Source: Flavimarina sp. Hel_I_48 (lineage in GTDB: Bacteria > Bacteroidota > Bacteroidia > Flavobacteriales > Flavobacteriaceae). Taken from it: DNA of 64,000 nucleotides. The translations under genes and the position numbers were made by a program. The stretch spans positions 2,233,001 to 2,297,000 of the forward strand of contig NZ_JPOL01000002.1 in assembly GCF_000733945.1 (NCBI RefSeq), written 5' to 3'. Below are positions 35,194 to 45,680 of this stretch, piece after piece. How positions within the stretch are numbered: the first letter of the stretch is position 1; each line of letters opens with the position of its first letter. The notes under the pieces were generated by a model. The model was not told where the DNA came from. It worked only from the letters and a program-made list of their open reading frames with translations, and searched no databases.

Positions 35194-36528
35194 ATGGCCA
35201 AATTTACTGAAATACCTCAGGTTTCCACCTTTCGCTTTGTGCGTCACGCCAACGAGATCTTAAATAAGCCGCTGCCATTTCACGCCGAAAATTTTAAGCG
35301 CCATGGGGATACCTTTCAGCTCAATCTAGGCTTTGGTCAGTCCGTTGTATTTTCCAGGGATGCGGGCTTTGTTCAGCATGCCCTGCAAAAAAATCAGAAA
35401 AACTATTCCAAATCCCCCATACAGACTAAAGATGTTGCAAAATATGTGGGTGAAGGACTCCTAACGGCTGAGGGCGAACATTGGCGTAGACAACGTAAAA
35501 TGATTCAGCCGGCATTTCATAAGAAACAACTTTATACGTTGCTTGGGCGTATTCAAGAAGCCATAAATACCGAACTAAACCGTATAAAAACTGGTGAAAA
35601 GATCGATATTTTTCCTGTTTTTAATGATCTGGCTTTTCAAACTGTTGTAAAGTCATTGTTCAGTAGTGCCGTGGGAGTTGAAGAGATCAACAGGTTGCAG
35701 CATATAACGGAAACTACCCAGAAAATGCTGGTACGGGAATTACGTCAGCCTTTTAAGGGATGGTGGTTCAAATTAAGTGGACAAATTAAAGAACATACTG
35801 ATTTAACGGATGAAGCCCGGGACATTTTGATAAAACTTGTACAGGAAAGGCGTAAAAGCAAACAACGGGAGGATGATTTGCTTGACATGTTGCTCGAGGC
35901 ACGTTATGAAGATGGTAGCGCCATGAGTGAAAGACAGCTCATTGATGAGATTTTAATCCTATTTACCGCGGGACATGAGACCACTTCAAATGCACTCACT
36001 TTTACTGCACAATTACTGGCACAACATCAGGATATCCAGGAGCAGGTTTATGAAGAAATATGTCAAATAAGGTCAAAAACAACCGATTTATTGTCCTTTT
36101 TAAAAGGTTTAATCTACACAAAGCAAGTGGTTGAAGAATCATTGAGGCTCTACCCGCCCGCCTACTTTATTGACCGCATGAACAGGGAAGAAGATATTTA
36201 TAACGGCATGCGCATTCCGGCGCAATCCCGTTTGCTGTTTTCCATACAGGAAATTCACCGGCATACTGCGCATTGGGAAGCTCCAGATACATTTGATCCC
36301 TCGCGTTTTGATGATGGGAATTCCTTAAAATATTCTTCGTTTTATTATCCTTTTGGAGCTGGTCCAAGAATGTGCATCGGTAATAATTTTGCTATGTATG
36401 AGATGATTTTGGCAGTTGCAGAATTGATCGCTACCTTTAAGATCTTTAAAAAGAAAACTCCTATTGAAATATTGCCCCTGATCACACTGAAACCAAAAAA
36501 CGCGTTTCTGGAGTTTGAAAAGAGATAG
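35194..36528 (+). CDS. Cytochrome P450
   Basis: A 444-residue P450 monooxygenase. The I-helix oxygen-activation motif is [12 protein letters not shown] (about 256-267), the ExxR motif is EESLRLYPP (K helix), and the heme-thiolate loop is [13 protein letters not shown] with the ligand Cys near residue 393. No reductase domain is attached, so it needs separate redox partners. It has no membrane anchor and should be soluble. The sequence looks closer to fatty-acid or terpene hydroxylase types than to steroid enzymes, but substrate is unknown. It lies between ruvB and queG, 2 bases before queG. Confidence 0.95.
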   Translation: MAKFTEIPQVSTFRFVRHANEILNKPLPFHAENFKRHGDTFQLNLGFGQSVVFSRDAGFVQHALQKNQKNYSKSPIQTKDVAKYVGEGLLTAEGEHWRRQRKMIQPAFHKKQLYTLLGRIQEAINTELNRIKTGEKIDIFPVFNDLAFQTVVKSLFSSAVGVEEINRLQHITETTQKMLVRELRQPFKGWWFKLSGQIKEHTDLTDEARDILIKLVQERRKSKQREDDLLDMLLEARYEDGSAMSERQLIDEILILFTAGHETTSNALTFTAQLLAQHQDIQEQVYEEICQIRSKTTDLLSFLKGLIYTKQVVEESLRLYPPAYFIDRMNREEDIYNGMRIPAQSRLLFSIQEIHRHTAHWEAPDTFDPSRFDDGNSLKYSSFYYPFGAGPRMCIGNNFAMYEMILAVAELIATFKIFKKKTPIEILPLITLKPKNAFLEFEKR

Positions 36529-36530
36529 CA

Positions 36531-37457
36531 ATGACTTCTAATAAAGCAAACCATACTGCTTTTATCAAAGCCGAAGCAAAGCGGCTTGGATTTATGTCCT
36601 GTGGTATTTCCAAAGCCGAATTTCTTGAGGAAGAAGCCCCGCGGCTGGAATCCTGGCTCAACAAAAACCACAATGGTAAAATGCATTACATGGAAAACCA
36701 TTTTGATAAGCGCCTTGATCCTACAAAACTCGTTCCCGGTGCAAAAAGTGTGATTTCCATGTTGCTCAACTATTATCCAGAAAAGAAACAAACAGAAGAC
36801 AGTTATAAACTTTCCAAATACGCGTACGGTACAGATTACCATTTTGTGATCAAGGATAAATTAAAGGAACTCCTATTTATGATCAATGCTGAGATAGGCG
36901 AAGTGGATGGCCGCGCCTTTGTAGATTCGGCTCCCGTTCTGGACAGGGCTTGGGCCGCAAAAAGCGGTCTGGGTTGGGTAGGTAAAAGCAGTAATTTATT
37001 GACAAAACAAACCGGTTCCTTTTATTTCATTGCAGAACTGATCCTGGATCTGGATCTTGAATATGATCATGCGGTTACAGATCACTGCGGTTCCTGCACT
37101 GCTTGTCTTGACGCATGTCCCACACAAGCTATTTTAGAACCTTACGTGGTAGATGGCAGCAAATGCATAAGTTACTACACTATAGAACTCAAAGATGAAA
37201 TTCCTGAAGAGGCTAGTGGTACTATGGCAGACTGGATGTTTGGCTGCGATATTTGCCAGGACGTTTGCCCGTGGAACCGTTTTTCCAAAGCACATAACGA
37301 ACCCCTTTTTAATCCACAGCCTCAGTTGCTGGATATGACTAAAGAAGACTGGCAGGAAATTACCCAGGAAGTTTTCTCTCAGATATTCAAAAAATCAGCC
37401 GTAAAACGTACAAAATTCAGTGGCTTGACCCGAAATATCGACTTTCTTCAGAAATAG
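36531..37457 (+). CDS. queG: Epoxyqueuosine reductase QueG
   Basis: A 308-residue cobalamin-dependent iron-sulfur enzyme for the last step of queuosine synthesis, reducing epoxyqueuosine in tRNA to queuosine. The catalytic domain has [27 protein letters not shown]. The two [4Fe-4S] sites are [13 protein letters not shown] (about 186) and [13 protein letters not shown] (about 239). It is on the short side because it lacks the C-terminal HEAT repeats found in some homologues. It is likely cotranscribed with P450 and ruvB. Confidence 0.95.
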   Translation: MTSNKANHTAFIKAEAKRLGFMSCGISKAEFLEEEAPRLESWLNKNHNGKMHYMENHFDKRLDPTKLVPGAKSVISMLLNYYPEKKQTEDSYKLSKYAYGTDYHFVIKDKLKELLFMINAEIGEVDGRAFVDSAPVLDRAWAAKSGLGWVGKSSNLLTKQTGSFYFIAELILDLDLEYDHAVTDHCGSCTACLDACPTQAILEPYVVDGSKCISYYTIELKDEIPEEASGTMADWMFGCDICQDVCPWNRFSKAHNEPLFNPQPQLLDMTKEDWQEITQEVFSQIFKKSAVKRTKFSGLTRNIDFLQK

Positions 37458-37504
37458 AAGTTTAAGAACAATTTCAATCTCTTGGATCTTTCCGAAGCAA
37501 ATAC

Positions 37505-37518
37505 TTCAAATATTTGAA
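37505..37518. promoter_or_regulatory. 14-bp palindrome (TTCAAATATTTGAA) upstream of maeB
   Basis: A perfect palindrome in the 139-base gap between queG and maeB. It could be a regulator site, but AT-rich palindromes of this length can arise by chance. Confidence 0.25.
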
Positions 37519-37558
37519 ATGAGAGCCAGAAAACCCATGAAGCGTCAATAAGAACAGT

Positions 37559-37566
37559 TATTTTTG
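37559..37566 (+). promoter_or_regulatory. Candidate -7 element (TATTTTTG) of maeB
   Basis: An exact TAnnTTTG match 30 bases before the maeB ATG, without a recognisable -33 TTG. Confidence 0.4.
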
Positions 37567-37596
37567 TTTAGCATAGGCCTAACAATACCTTCCATT

Positions 37597-39888
37597 ATGA
37601 GTAAAGAAAGCAAACGGCGAGAAGCCTTGATATATCATGCAAAACCACAACCTGGTAAAATCGAGGTTGTCCCCACTAAAAAATATTCCTCGCAGCGGGA
37701 CTTATCCCTGGCCTATTCGCCTGGCGTGGCAGAACCTTGCCTGGAGATTGCAAAAGAAACCGAGAACGTATATAAATATACCGCAAAGGGTAACCTTGTT
37801 GCCGTAATTTCAAATGGAACCGCGGTACTTGGTCTGGGTGATATAGGTCCGGAAGCATCAAAACCAGTAATGGAAGGCAAGGGACTTCTTTTTAAGATTT
37901 TTGCAGGTATTGACGTTTTTGATATTGAAGTAGGTACTAAGGACGTTGATGCTTTTATAGAGACCGTTAAGAATATTGCGCCAACATTTGGCGGCATCAA
38001 CCTTGAAGATATTAAAGCTCCGGAAGCCTTTGAGATTGAAAGACGTTTAAAGGAAGAACTTGATATTCCCGTGATGCATGATGATCAGCACGGTACGGCC
38101 ATAATTTCTGCGGCTGCACTTCTTAATGCTTTGGAAATTAATGGTAAAAAGTTAGAAGAAGTACGTATTGTAATTAGTGGTGCTGGAGCCGCTGCGATCT
38201 CATGTACACGTTTATACCAGGCCTTTGGTGCAAAACGTGAGAATATTGTCATGCTTGATAGCAAAGGTGTCATTCGAAACGATCGCGAAAACCTGGCTGG
38301 CGAAAAAACCGAATTTTCCACCCATAGAAAAATTGATACGCTGGTTGATGCTATGAAAGACGCAGACGTGTTTGTAGGCCTTTCCATAGCAAATATAGTT
38401 GATCAGGATATGCTTAGATCCATGGCACAAGACCCCATTGTTTTTGCGATGGCTAACCCTGATCCTGAGATCGCCTATGATCTTGCCATTGCAACCCGGG
38501 ATGATATTATTATGGCCACAGGCCGTTCAGATCATCCTAATCAGGTAAACAATGTATTGGGTTTCCCTTTTATTTTCCGCGGAGCGTTAGATGTTCGAGC
38601 CACGAAAATCAATGAAGAAATGAAAATGGCAGCGGTCAAAGCACTTGCTGATCTTGCGAAGGAGTCTGTACCTGAACAGGTGAATATCGCCTATGGGGAG
38701 ACCCGTCTTAACTTCAGCAAAGAGTATATCATACCTAAGCCCTTTGATCCGCGTCTTATAACTGCCGTTCCTCCAGCAGTTGCAAAAGCAGCCATGGAAA
38801 GCGGTGTTGCCCGTGAACCTATAACTGACTGGCAAAAATACGAGGACGAGCTGCTTGACCGTATGGGCTCTGATAATAAAATCGTGCGCCTACTCCTCAA
38901 CCGTGCACGTACAAATCCTAAACGTATCGTGTTTGCTGAATCTGACCAGCTGGATGTGCTCAAGGCAGCCCAGATCGTTCATGATGATGGTATTGCGCAC
39001 CCAGTACTTTTAGGTAACAGGGAAACCATTCTGGAACTTATGCAGGAAATAGATTTTACTGCAAACGTAGAAATCATTGATCCAAAATCTACCGAAGAAA
39101 AAGATACTGTAAACAAATACGCAAACACCTACTGGAAGTCACGCAAGCGGAAAGGAATAACCCTTTTTGACGCCCAGAAGTTGATGAGGCAACGTAACTA
39201 TTTTGCTTCCATGATGGTAAGTGAAGGGGATGTAGATGGTATGATTACAGGGTACAGCAGCAGCTACCCTTCAGCCGTAAGACCTGTACTTGAAGTTATA
39301 GGTGCTGCCCCCGGCGTTCAAAAAGCTGCAACCGCAAACTTGATGATCACGTCCCGCGGCCCACTGTTTCTTGCAGATACCTCTATCAATATTGAGCCTT
39401 CTGCTAAAGAATTGGCTAAAATAGGCCAGATGACCGCACATACGGTGCGTATGTTTGGGCTTGAGCCGGTAATGGCCATGACTTCCTATTCTAACTTTGG
39501 ATCTTCGGCAAATGAGAAGGTTGCCAAAATAAGGGAGGCCGTTTCCTATTTACACCGTAATTATCCAGATTTGCTTGTTGATGGGGAGGTACAAGCTGAT
39601 TTTGCGCTGAATATGGAACTCATGAAAAGCAAATTTCCATTTTCAAAAATAGCGGGCAAAAAGGTAAATACACTCGTTTTTTCTAATATAGATTCCGCTA
39701 ATATTACCTACAAAATGCTCAAGGAGCTGAATAAAGCGGATAATATTGGTCCCATAATGATGGGTATGCGTAAGCCCGTACACGTTTTGCAATTGGGAGC
39801 GAGTGTTGATGAGATCGTAAATATGGCAGCGATTACCGTAATTGATGCCCAGCAGAAGGAAAAAAAGCAAGAAGTCGAAGAAATTTAG
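37597..39888 (+). CDS. maeB: NADP-dependent malic enzyme with phosphotransacetylase-like domain
   Basis: A 763-residue enzyme converting malate to pyruvate and CO2 with NADP reduction. The ATG at 37597 ([14 protein letters not shown]) is preferred to the longer frame from a TTG at 37564. The malic enzyme part (about 1-420) includes [37 protein letters not shown] and the nucleotide-binding [12 protein letters not shown]. The C-terminal part (about 430-763) resembles phosphate acetyltransferase ([29 protein letters not shown]) but in MaeB proteins it is regulatory, sensing acetyl-CoA. The gene stands alone with its own terminator. Confidence 0.95.
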   Translation: MSKESKRREALIYHAKPQPGKIEVVPTKKYSSQRDLSLAYSPGVAEPCLEIAKETENVYKYTAKGNLVAVISNGTAVLGLGDIGPEASKPVMEGKGLLFKIFAGIDVFDIEVGTKDVDAFIETVKNIAPTFGGINLEDIKAPEAFEIERRLKEELDIPVMHDDQHGTAIISAAALLNALEINGKKLEEVRIVISGAGAAAISCTRLYQAFGAKRENIVMLDSKGVIRNDRENLAGEKTEFSTHRKIDTLVDAMKDADVFVGLSIANIVDQDMLRSMAQDPIVFAMANPDPEIAYDLAIATRDDIIMATGRSDHPNQVNNVLGFPFIFRGALDVRATKINEEMKMAAVKALADLAKESVPEQVNIAYGETRLNFSKEYIIPKPFDPRLITAVPPAVAKAAMESGVAREPITDWQKYEDELLDRMGSDNKIVRLLLNRARTNPKRIVFAESDQLDVLKAAQIVHDDGIAHPVLLGNRETILELMQEIDFTANVEIIDPKSTEEKDTVNKYANTYWKSRKRKGITLFDAQKLMRQRNYFASMMVSEGDVDGMITGYSSSYPSAVRPVLEVIGAAPGVQKAATANLMITSRGPLFLADTSINIEPSAKELAKIGQMTAHTVRMFGLEPVMAMTSYSNFGSSANEKVAKIREAVSYLHRNYPDLLVDGEVQADFALNMELMKSKFPFSKIAGKKVNTLVFSNIDSANITYKMLKELNKADNIGPIMMGMRKPVHVLQLGASVDEIVNMAAITVIDAQQKEKKQEVEEI

Positions 39889-39914
39889 ATTTTTAAAATT
39901 TAAAATGTTTTTTA

Positions 39915-39959
39915 CAGAGGTATCTAGAGAGGTTTCTTTTGATACCTCTACGTTTTTTT
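39915..39959 (+). terminator. Intrinsic terminator of maeB
   Basis: AGAGGTATC (39916-39924) pairs perfectly with GATACCTCT (39941-39949) across a 16-base loop; three bases later comes T7. Confidence 0.75.
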
Positions 39960-40145
39960 GAGGGTCAATATTATAAAAAGTCAAATTTTATGATCTATAT
40001 TGAAACTTAAGATCGAATAAAATTACTCAAATATATTTTCGTAAATTTCTAAATAATTGAAAGATATTATGGGTAGATTTTGAATTCCCTCTACTTTTTG
40101 TCTAACGGCTATAATTAATTTCCATTTATAAATTTATAATTTCTT

Positions 40146-43100
40146 TTGAAACAAAACAACAATAAACAGGGTGTGGAACATATTGTACTATTGGGTGCTT
40201 CTGCCGGCGGCCTGAAGGCTTTCAAAGAGTTTCTGGAAGGGGTTAAAAAGAGTTTTTCTACGGCATATATTCTGTTACAACACCTAGACCCCAATCATAG
40301 AAGCATGCTCCCAGAGCTTTTGCAAAGTGTTTCTTCCATTCCTGTTGTTGAGATTTCAAATGGGCTTACACTAGAAAGTGATACGGTTTATGTACTGCCA
40401 AGTGATAAGGTGCCGCAACTTAATAAAGGTGTTTTCAGCTTACATAAAAAAGATAGTGTAACTGGATCTGCGCATTTAATTGATGACTTTTTTGAGATCA
40501 TGGCAAAAGAATATTCTTCAAAACTTATAGGTGTTATCCTATCTGGTACCGGTAGTGATGGAGCTAATGGCCTTAGGAAAATAAGGGAAAGAAAAGGGGT
40601 TACTTTTGTACAGGAACCCGCTTTGGCAGAGTGGTCTGATATGCCAGAATCTGCAATTAATAAAGGTGTGGTGGATTTTATACTTCCTGCGGCTGAAATC
40701 CCACAAAAGATCTACGAACTTAATATTACTGGTAATCTAGATATGGCTGGAAACGTCCCACAGATGCAGCAGGATTCTCAACAGGAAGAAGTACTCTATG
40801 AGATATTGCTGATCATGGAGCGTCGAAAGGGTACAGACTTCAGTAATTACAAAAAGAATACCATCTTACGACGCGTAAAGAGACGCCAGGTATTAAACGG
40901 CTATAATAATTTAAAGGATTATTTAGAGTATATGGAAGATAACAATGATGAAATTTCGGCATTGTTTGATGACTTTCTTATACCAGTGACAGAATTTTTT
41001 AGGGATCAGAGCACTTTCGTTTATTTGGAAAAGGAGATTTTTCCAAAATTACTGGCAAATAAAGATAGCAAAAACATGCTGCGTATTTGGATACCGGCAT
41101 GCAGTACCGGGCAGGAAGCCTATTCCATTGCCATTTGTATTCTGGATTATATAAAGAAAATAGGTAATGACAATCCGTACGGTGTGACAAATGGTAATGA
41201 AAAAGAATTCATTAAAATATTTGCTACAGACCTAAGCTCTAAAGCTATTCTAAGGGCGAGAAAAGGGATTTATCAAGAACCTGAGTTGAAAGGTGTAAGT
41301 AACGAGAGGCTGGAGGCCTATTTTAACAAGACTTCTTCTGGCTATGAAATTAATAAGGATATTAGGAGCATGTGTGTTTTTGCGGAACACGATTTTCTAA
41401 ATGATTATCCATTTGGTGCCATGCATCTGGTCAGTTGTAGAAATGCACTTATTTATTTAAATTCAGAACTTCAGGAAAAGGCGCTTACTAATTTTCATTA
41501 TGCCTTAGTGGAAAATGGTATGCTGCTTTTAGGTAATTCAGAAACTATAAATAGTGTTCCAGAGCTCTTTAACCGTATAAAGAGTGGTTATAAAATATAC
41601 AGGCGTAGCAGTGCAAAACGTAAAATCATAACACATCTGGCAAAAAATAAAAATCACAAATCCCTAAAACCTTCTACATCTGCGGCAGGAAAGAGCGTGT
41701 CACGGAATATAAAAGACTATGCTGAAGCACTTTTGTTAAAAGATTATGCTCCAGTTGCCATTGTGGTAAACAAAAACCTAAACCTTGTAACCATACATAG
41801 CAAAACCGGTAAATATTTAGAACATGCTCCTGGTACTGTTAGTCATAATATTCTGAAACTTGCCAAGGGAGACTTAGGATTTGAGATTAAACGAATCATA
41901 AGAAAATTCAATCTCGAGAAGGATAAAACTTTAGAAAGGAAAGGCATAAAATTATTAAGTGAAGGTAGAAGGTATTTAGTTGATATTTCGGTAAGCCGTA
42001 TAGAAGAAATGGATCCCCCTCATTTTCTTGTGGTTTTTAAAGATAAAGAAATTGAAGAGTTACCTGCGTTACATGAAGATAGTGATGAGAAGGAAATTTA
42101 TATCGCTTCATTAGAAAGAGAACTGGTGAGTTTAAAAGAGGAAATACTCGCAAATTTAGAAGAACATCAGGTAGCGGAAGAGGAATTACAAAGTGCCAAT
42201 GAGGAGCTCATGAGCAGTACCGAAGAGCTCCAAACCCTTAATGAAGAGCTTGAGACTAGTAAAGAAGAATTACAAAGCACGGTTGAAGAAATAACAATTG
42301 TAAACCAGGAGCTCAAAACCCTTAATAGCCTATTGATACAGGAGAAGAAATTTTCCGAAAGTATAATAAGGACCATTAGAAATCCTTTGTTAATTCTTAA
42401 TAAAGACTTTGAGGTAATAATGGCCAATAGGTCATTTTATAAGAATTTTAAAGTTGAGGAGTCCACTACATTAGGGAGACTCTTATTTCAATTGGGCAAT
42501 GGCCAGTGGGATATTCCAAAGCTGCATACATTACTCGAGTCTATCCTTCCCTTAAGAGGGGCATTTGCAGATTATGAAGTCACACACACGTTTGAGACAC
42601 TAGGCAAGCGCACCATACTGCTCAACGGGCAAATATTAAAAGAGGAAGCCGGTCAGGAAGAATCGATACTCCTTTCTTTTGAAGATGTTACAGAACGTAA
42701 CAAAGCGCAAAAAGACCTTAGGGAAAGTGTAAATATTCATAAAGAATTCATAGAAAGTTCTCCTTGGCCTATTGCTGTATTGAAGGGGGAAGAACACACG
42801 ATTGATATTGCAAATGAATCTATGTTGAGATCACTGCGCAAGAAGAGCAATATTATAGGCCAAACCTTCAAAAAAGCGATGCCGGAACTTGAAAAACAGG
42901 GTTTCTTTAAATTACTTGATCAAGTTTACAAAAGTGGTGTGGCGCACGAGGCTTTCAACACACCAGCATATTTTATAAATGAAAAGGGAGAGGAAGAACT
43001 GGACTATTTTGATTATATCTATCAGCCACAGCGTAACCTGGATGGTGATGTGGTAGGTGTTTCAATAATTACTACCGTGGTGACACAACAAGTGATTCTA

Positions 43101-44174
43101 AATGAAAAGATTAAAAAAAGCGAGAAACAATTCAGGCAGCTGGCAAACCATCTTCCTGAGCTAATCGTAAGTTATGATATCAAAGAAAAAACACGTTATT
43201 TTAATAAAAGCTTTCTGAAATTTACGGGAATGAATGTCAGGGAATTGAAAGAAAAAAGTTGGTATACTGCTGTACATCCTGATGACTATGAACGCATGAT
43301 GAGAGAGTATGGAAAAAAAATAGAAAATGCTGAAAATTTTGAAATGGAACTGCGTATCCGCAATGCAGATGGTGACTATCTCTGGTGCCTCAACAAAAAT
43401 CATTGTGTGACTGATCGCCAGGGCGAGCCCATAAGGTGGATAGGTACTAATATGGTGATACAGCGTATAAAGGACGAAGAAAAACGTAAGGAGGATTTTC
43501 TAAAACTCGTAAGCCATGAGCTAAAGACCCCAGTTACTTCCATTAAAGGGTATGTGCAAATGCTCCTTAGTATGATCTCAAAAGATCCAGGTAAATCTAT
43601 AAATGCACTACCTATTGAATCTTCACTTCTTAGGGTGGAAAATCAGATCACGCGTTTGACACATCTTATTTCAGAAATGTTGGACCTATCTAGGGTAGAG
43701 GAAAGCAAACTGGAACTCAATCTAGAAATGTTTGAACTTTGTGAACTTGTGGAAGAAACCATTCAAGATGTAAAACACTCAAACGGTATGGTGCCTATCG
43801 TTTCAGATTATATAGATGACTGGGAAGTCAGGGCAGATAAGGACCGCATAGGCCAAGTCCTCATTAATCTCATCACTAATGCCATAAAATATTCACCTAA
43901 ACAAAAAAACATAAAAGTAACGGTTTATAATAATGAACCTGGATTTATCGCAGTAAGCGTTAAGGATTCGGGTATAGGAATAGGTAAAGAGGACTTAAGC
44001 AAGATATTTGATCGGTTTTACCGTGTAAGTGGGGAGAATGAGGCTACCTACGATGGTTTTGGTATAGGTCTTTATCTTGCCAAAGAAATTTTGGATAGGC
44101 ACAAGGGAAAAATTAAAGTAGAGAGCACGCTAGGGGAAGGATCAAATTTCATTTTCAGCCTGCCTCTTGAATAA
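40146..44174 (+). CDS. CheB-CheR-PAS-histidine kinase fusion protein
   Basis: A 1342-residue cytoplasmic signalling protein beginning at a TTG. A CheB methylesterase domain (about 12-195) has its triad Ser in GASAGGLKAF, His in LQHLDPNH and Asp in GTGSDGANGL. A CheR methyltransferase domain (about 215-480) has WIPACSTGQEAYS and FATDLSSKAILRARKG. A Glu/Leu-rich coiled coil (about 665-735) follows, then three PAS-like regions (about 745-1110), a HisKA domain with LVSHELKTP (phospho-His near 1123), and an HATPase with NLITNAIKYS, DSGIGIG and GFGIGLYLAKEIL. A response regulator follows 6 bases later. No flagellar or classical chemotaxis genes are nearby, so its output is unknown. Confidence 0.9.
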   Translation: MKQNNNKQGVEHIVLLGASAGGLKAFKEFLEGVKKSFSTAYILLQHLDPNHRSMLPELLQSVSSIPVVEISNGLTLESDTVYVLPSDKVPQLNKGVFSLHKKDSVTGSAHLIDDFFEIMAKEYSSKLIGVILSGTGSDGANGLRKIRERKGVTFVQEPALAEWSDMPESAINKGVVDFILPAAEIPQKIYELNITGNLDMAGNVPQMQQDSQQEEVLYEILLIMERRKGTDFSNYKKNTILRRVKRRQVLNGYNNLKDYLEYMEDNNDEISALFDDFLIPVTEFFRDQSTFVYLEKEIFPKLLANKDSKNMLRIWIPACSTGQEAYSIAICILDYIKKIGNDNPYGVTNGNEKEFIKIFATDLSSKAILRARKGIYQEPELKGVSNERLEAYFNKTSSGYEINKDIRSMCVFAEHDFLNDYPFGAMHLVSCRNALIYLNSELQEKALTNFHYALVENGMLLLGNSETINSVPELFNRIKSGYKIYRRSSAKRKIITHLAKNKNHKSLKPSTSAAGKSVSRNIKDYAEALLLKDYAPVAIVVNKNLNLVTIHSKTGKYLEHAPGTVSHNILKLAKGDLGFEIKRIIRKFNLEKDKTLERKGIKLLSEGRRYLVDISVSRIEEMDPPHFLVVFKDKEIEELPALHEDSDEKEIYIASLERELVSLKEEILANLEEHQVAEEELQSANEELMSSTEELQTLNEELETSKEELQSTVEEITIVNQELKTLNSLLIQEKKFSESIIRTIRNPLLILNKDFEVIMANRSFYKNFKVEESTTLGRLLFQLGNGQWDIPKLHTLLESILPLRGAFADYEVTHTFETLGKRTILLNGQILKEEAGQEESILLSFEDVTERNKAQKDLRESVNIHKEFIESSPWPIAVLKGEEHTIDIANESMLRSLRKKSNIIGQTFKKAMPELEKQGFFKLLDQVYKSGVAHEAFNTPAYFINEKGEEELDYFDYIYQPQRNLDGDVVGVSIITTVVTQQVILNEKIKKSEKQFRQLANHLPELIVSYDIKEKTRYFNKSFLKFTGMNVRELKEKSWYTAVHPDDYERMMREYGKKIENAENFEMELRIRNADGDYLWCLNKNHCVTDRQGEPIRWIGTNMVIQRIKDEEKRKEDFLKLVSHELKTPVTSIKGYVQMLLSMISKDPGKSINALPIESSLLRVENQITRLTHLISEMLDLSRVEESKLELNLEMFELCELVEETIQDVKHSNGMVPIVSDYIDDWEVRADKDRIGQVLINLITNAIKYSPKQKNIKVTVYNNEPGFIAVSVKDSGIGIGKEDLSKIFDRFYRVSGENEATYDGFGIGLYLAKEILDRHKGKIKVESTLGEGSNFIFSLPLE

Positions 44175-44180
44175 TAAATT

Positions 44181-44537
44181 ATGAAGAAAATTTTAATCGT
44201 TGATGATGATCCCATTCTGGGCATTATGATTCAAGAAATGCTGGAGTGGAAAGGTTATGAAGTTACTTTATTGCGCTTACCACAAGAAACGGAACAAAAT
44301 ATTATAGAAAAACAAGTAGATCTTGTGATCCTTGATAAACTTATATCTGGTACAGATGGTATAAATGTCTGTAAATGGATTAGGATCAATGAAAAAACCA
44401 GAGATGTGCCTATAATAATGATAACGGCAATGCACGCTTCTAAACAGGCCTGTTTGGACGCAGGAGCTGATGAGTTTATAGCGAAGCCTTTTGAAATGGA
44501 AGATTTTTTATCAAAAGTTAAAAAGCTATTGGCTTAG
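44181..44537 (+). CDS. Single-domain response regulator
   Basis: A 118-residue receiver domain without an output domain. Acidic pocket residues lie in LIVDDDP (about 5-9), the phospho-acceptor Asp in VILDKLISGTDG (about residue 52), the conserved Thr in IIMITAMHA and Lys in FIAKPFEME. It starts 6 bases after the CheB-CheR-kinase stop, so it is almost certainly the partner. Lacking a DNA-binding or enzyme domain, it must act by protein contact or in a phosphorelay. Confidence 0.92.
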   Translation: MKKILIVDDDPILGIMIQEMLEWKGYEVTLLRLPQETEQNIIEKQVDLVILDKLISGTDGINVCKWIRINEKTRDVPIIMITAMHASKQACLDAGADEFIAKPFEMEDFLSKVKKLLA

Positions 44538-44587
44538 CAAAGAATCCTGAGTAAAATCAATTTGCATAGTATTTTGCTTTGCTTTTT
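44536..44587. terminator. Possible weak terminator between convergent genes
   Basis: AGCAAAG (44536-44542) pairs with CTTTGCT (44577-44583), followed by TTTT. The loop of 34 bases makes it a weak candidate. Confidence 0.28.
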
Positions 44588-44609
44588 ATGTAATAAAAGG
44601 GTAGAGTAC

Positions 44610-45629
44610 TTATTGCTCGTAGTATTCAAAAGCATCAACCAGATCTAAATAGACTCCATTAAAACCAGCATTGATTATTTTATTTAGATAAGAGTCTGAA
44701 TTTCCAAAAATGATTTTTTGCCAGTTAGGGTTCCAATATTTCACTTTATAATTGCCTTTCCAGTCGGGATTTTCATTATCTAACCAAGAAGGTGGGTTCT
44801 TCGTCCATTCCTCTTTCCAGTAATATCTGTAATCTTCAGCCTCACCTATGGACATGTAGGCAATTACCAAACGACTACCGCCATTTTTCTTGGTTTTTAA
44901 TTGGTTGATTTCAGTTGCTGTTAAACTGTTTCCGTCATTAAAGAAAAGGTCTAAAATTATAAGATCGTAGTTAGTATTTGCAATAGCTTCCAATAGTTCT
45001 TTTCTAGATTCAAATTCTTCAAGATTGATGAGGTATAAAAAGTTTTTGACCAGTCCTAAATTTTCTATGTTATTTGAATTTTCGGCATATATGGGAATTG
45101 GATGGTTAGGGATATTATTGAGTTCTCTGTGATCTGCGGCAAAAGAAACGTAATTTAAGTCGTTATTGTTTTGATAAGAATCATTCATTTTGGCTGGTGT
45201 AGATACATAATCGGTAACCAGGATTTTCTTTCCGTTATTTTTAGAAAGATTTAAAAATTCTTTTAGGTAAAGAGTCCTCTCTTTTGGAGTGACTTTATTG
45301 TCCTCGTCATAGCCATAAAATAGATCTTCTTGACCATGACCATCTATAGCGTTGATGTATGCTGATGTTATTTCCTCTGTGGTATTTTCAACTCCTGCAA
45401 TCAGTTCAATACCGTTTTGGGGAACGACCAGAAATGAAGAGTCCCTTTCTTTTGCGTAACCACTCATATTTTCAATAAAAGATCGCATTTCATCTCTGTA
45501 GGTAATATTTTCGGTTTCCATATCATCTTGTGAGTTTGAGGATGCACAAGAGATTAAAAAAGCGATTATAATCAAAAGGACGATAGAACAGTGGGTTGTT
45601 TTCATGGCGGTAAAAGTAATTTTTTTCAT
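44610..45629 (-). CDS. Lipoprotein with GH114-type (TM1410-like) glycoside hydrolase domain
   Basis: From the ATG at 45629 (MKKITFTAM) the product has 339 residues; ATG 45605 is a second possible start. A signal peptide ends in the lipobox FLISC, so it is a lipoprotein. The hydrolase part carries motifs of the GH114/TM1410 endo-alpha-1,4-polygalactosaminidase group: YDLIILDLFF, RLVIAYMSIGEAEDYRYYW, NPDWKGNYKVKYWNPNW and GFNGVYLDLVDAFEYYE. The C-terminus ends soon after that last motif, so it may lack the end of the barrel. It is divergent from the Pel-like operon, whose polymer (if GalN/GalNAc-rich) could be its substrate. That link is inference. Confidence 0.8.
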   Translation of the reverse strand: MKKITFTAMKTTHCSIVLLIIIAFLISCASSNSQDDMETENITYRDEMRSFIENMSGYAKERDSSFLVVPQNGIELIAGVENTTEEITSAYINAIDGHGQEDLFYGYDEDNKVTPKERTLYLKEFLNLSKNNGKKILVTDYVSTPAKMNDSYQNNNDLNYVSFAADHRELNNIPNHPIPIYAENSNNIENLGLVKNFLYLINLEEFESRKELLEAIANTNYDLIILDLFFNDGNSLTATEINQLKTKKNGGSRLVIAYMSIGEAEDYRYYWKEEWTKNPPSWLDNENPDWKGNYKVKYWNPNWQKIIFGNSDSYLNKIINAGFNGVYLDLVDAFEYYEQ

Positions 45630-45651
45630 ATAAATGTTGAGATTAAGTTTA

Positions 45652-45668
45652 CATAGAAAGTTTCTATG
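45652..45668. promoter_or_regulatory. Perfect palindrome (CATAGAAA-G-TTTCTATG) before the GH114 lipoprotein gene
   Basis: Two 8-bp arms around one G lie 23 bases upstream of the minus-strand start at 45629. The position and symmetry suit an operator, though no regulator gene is adjacent. A hairpin in the leader is the alternative. Confidence 0.35.
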
Positions 45669-45680
45669 ATATAGGAACAC

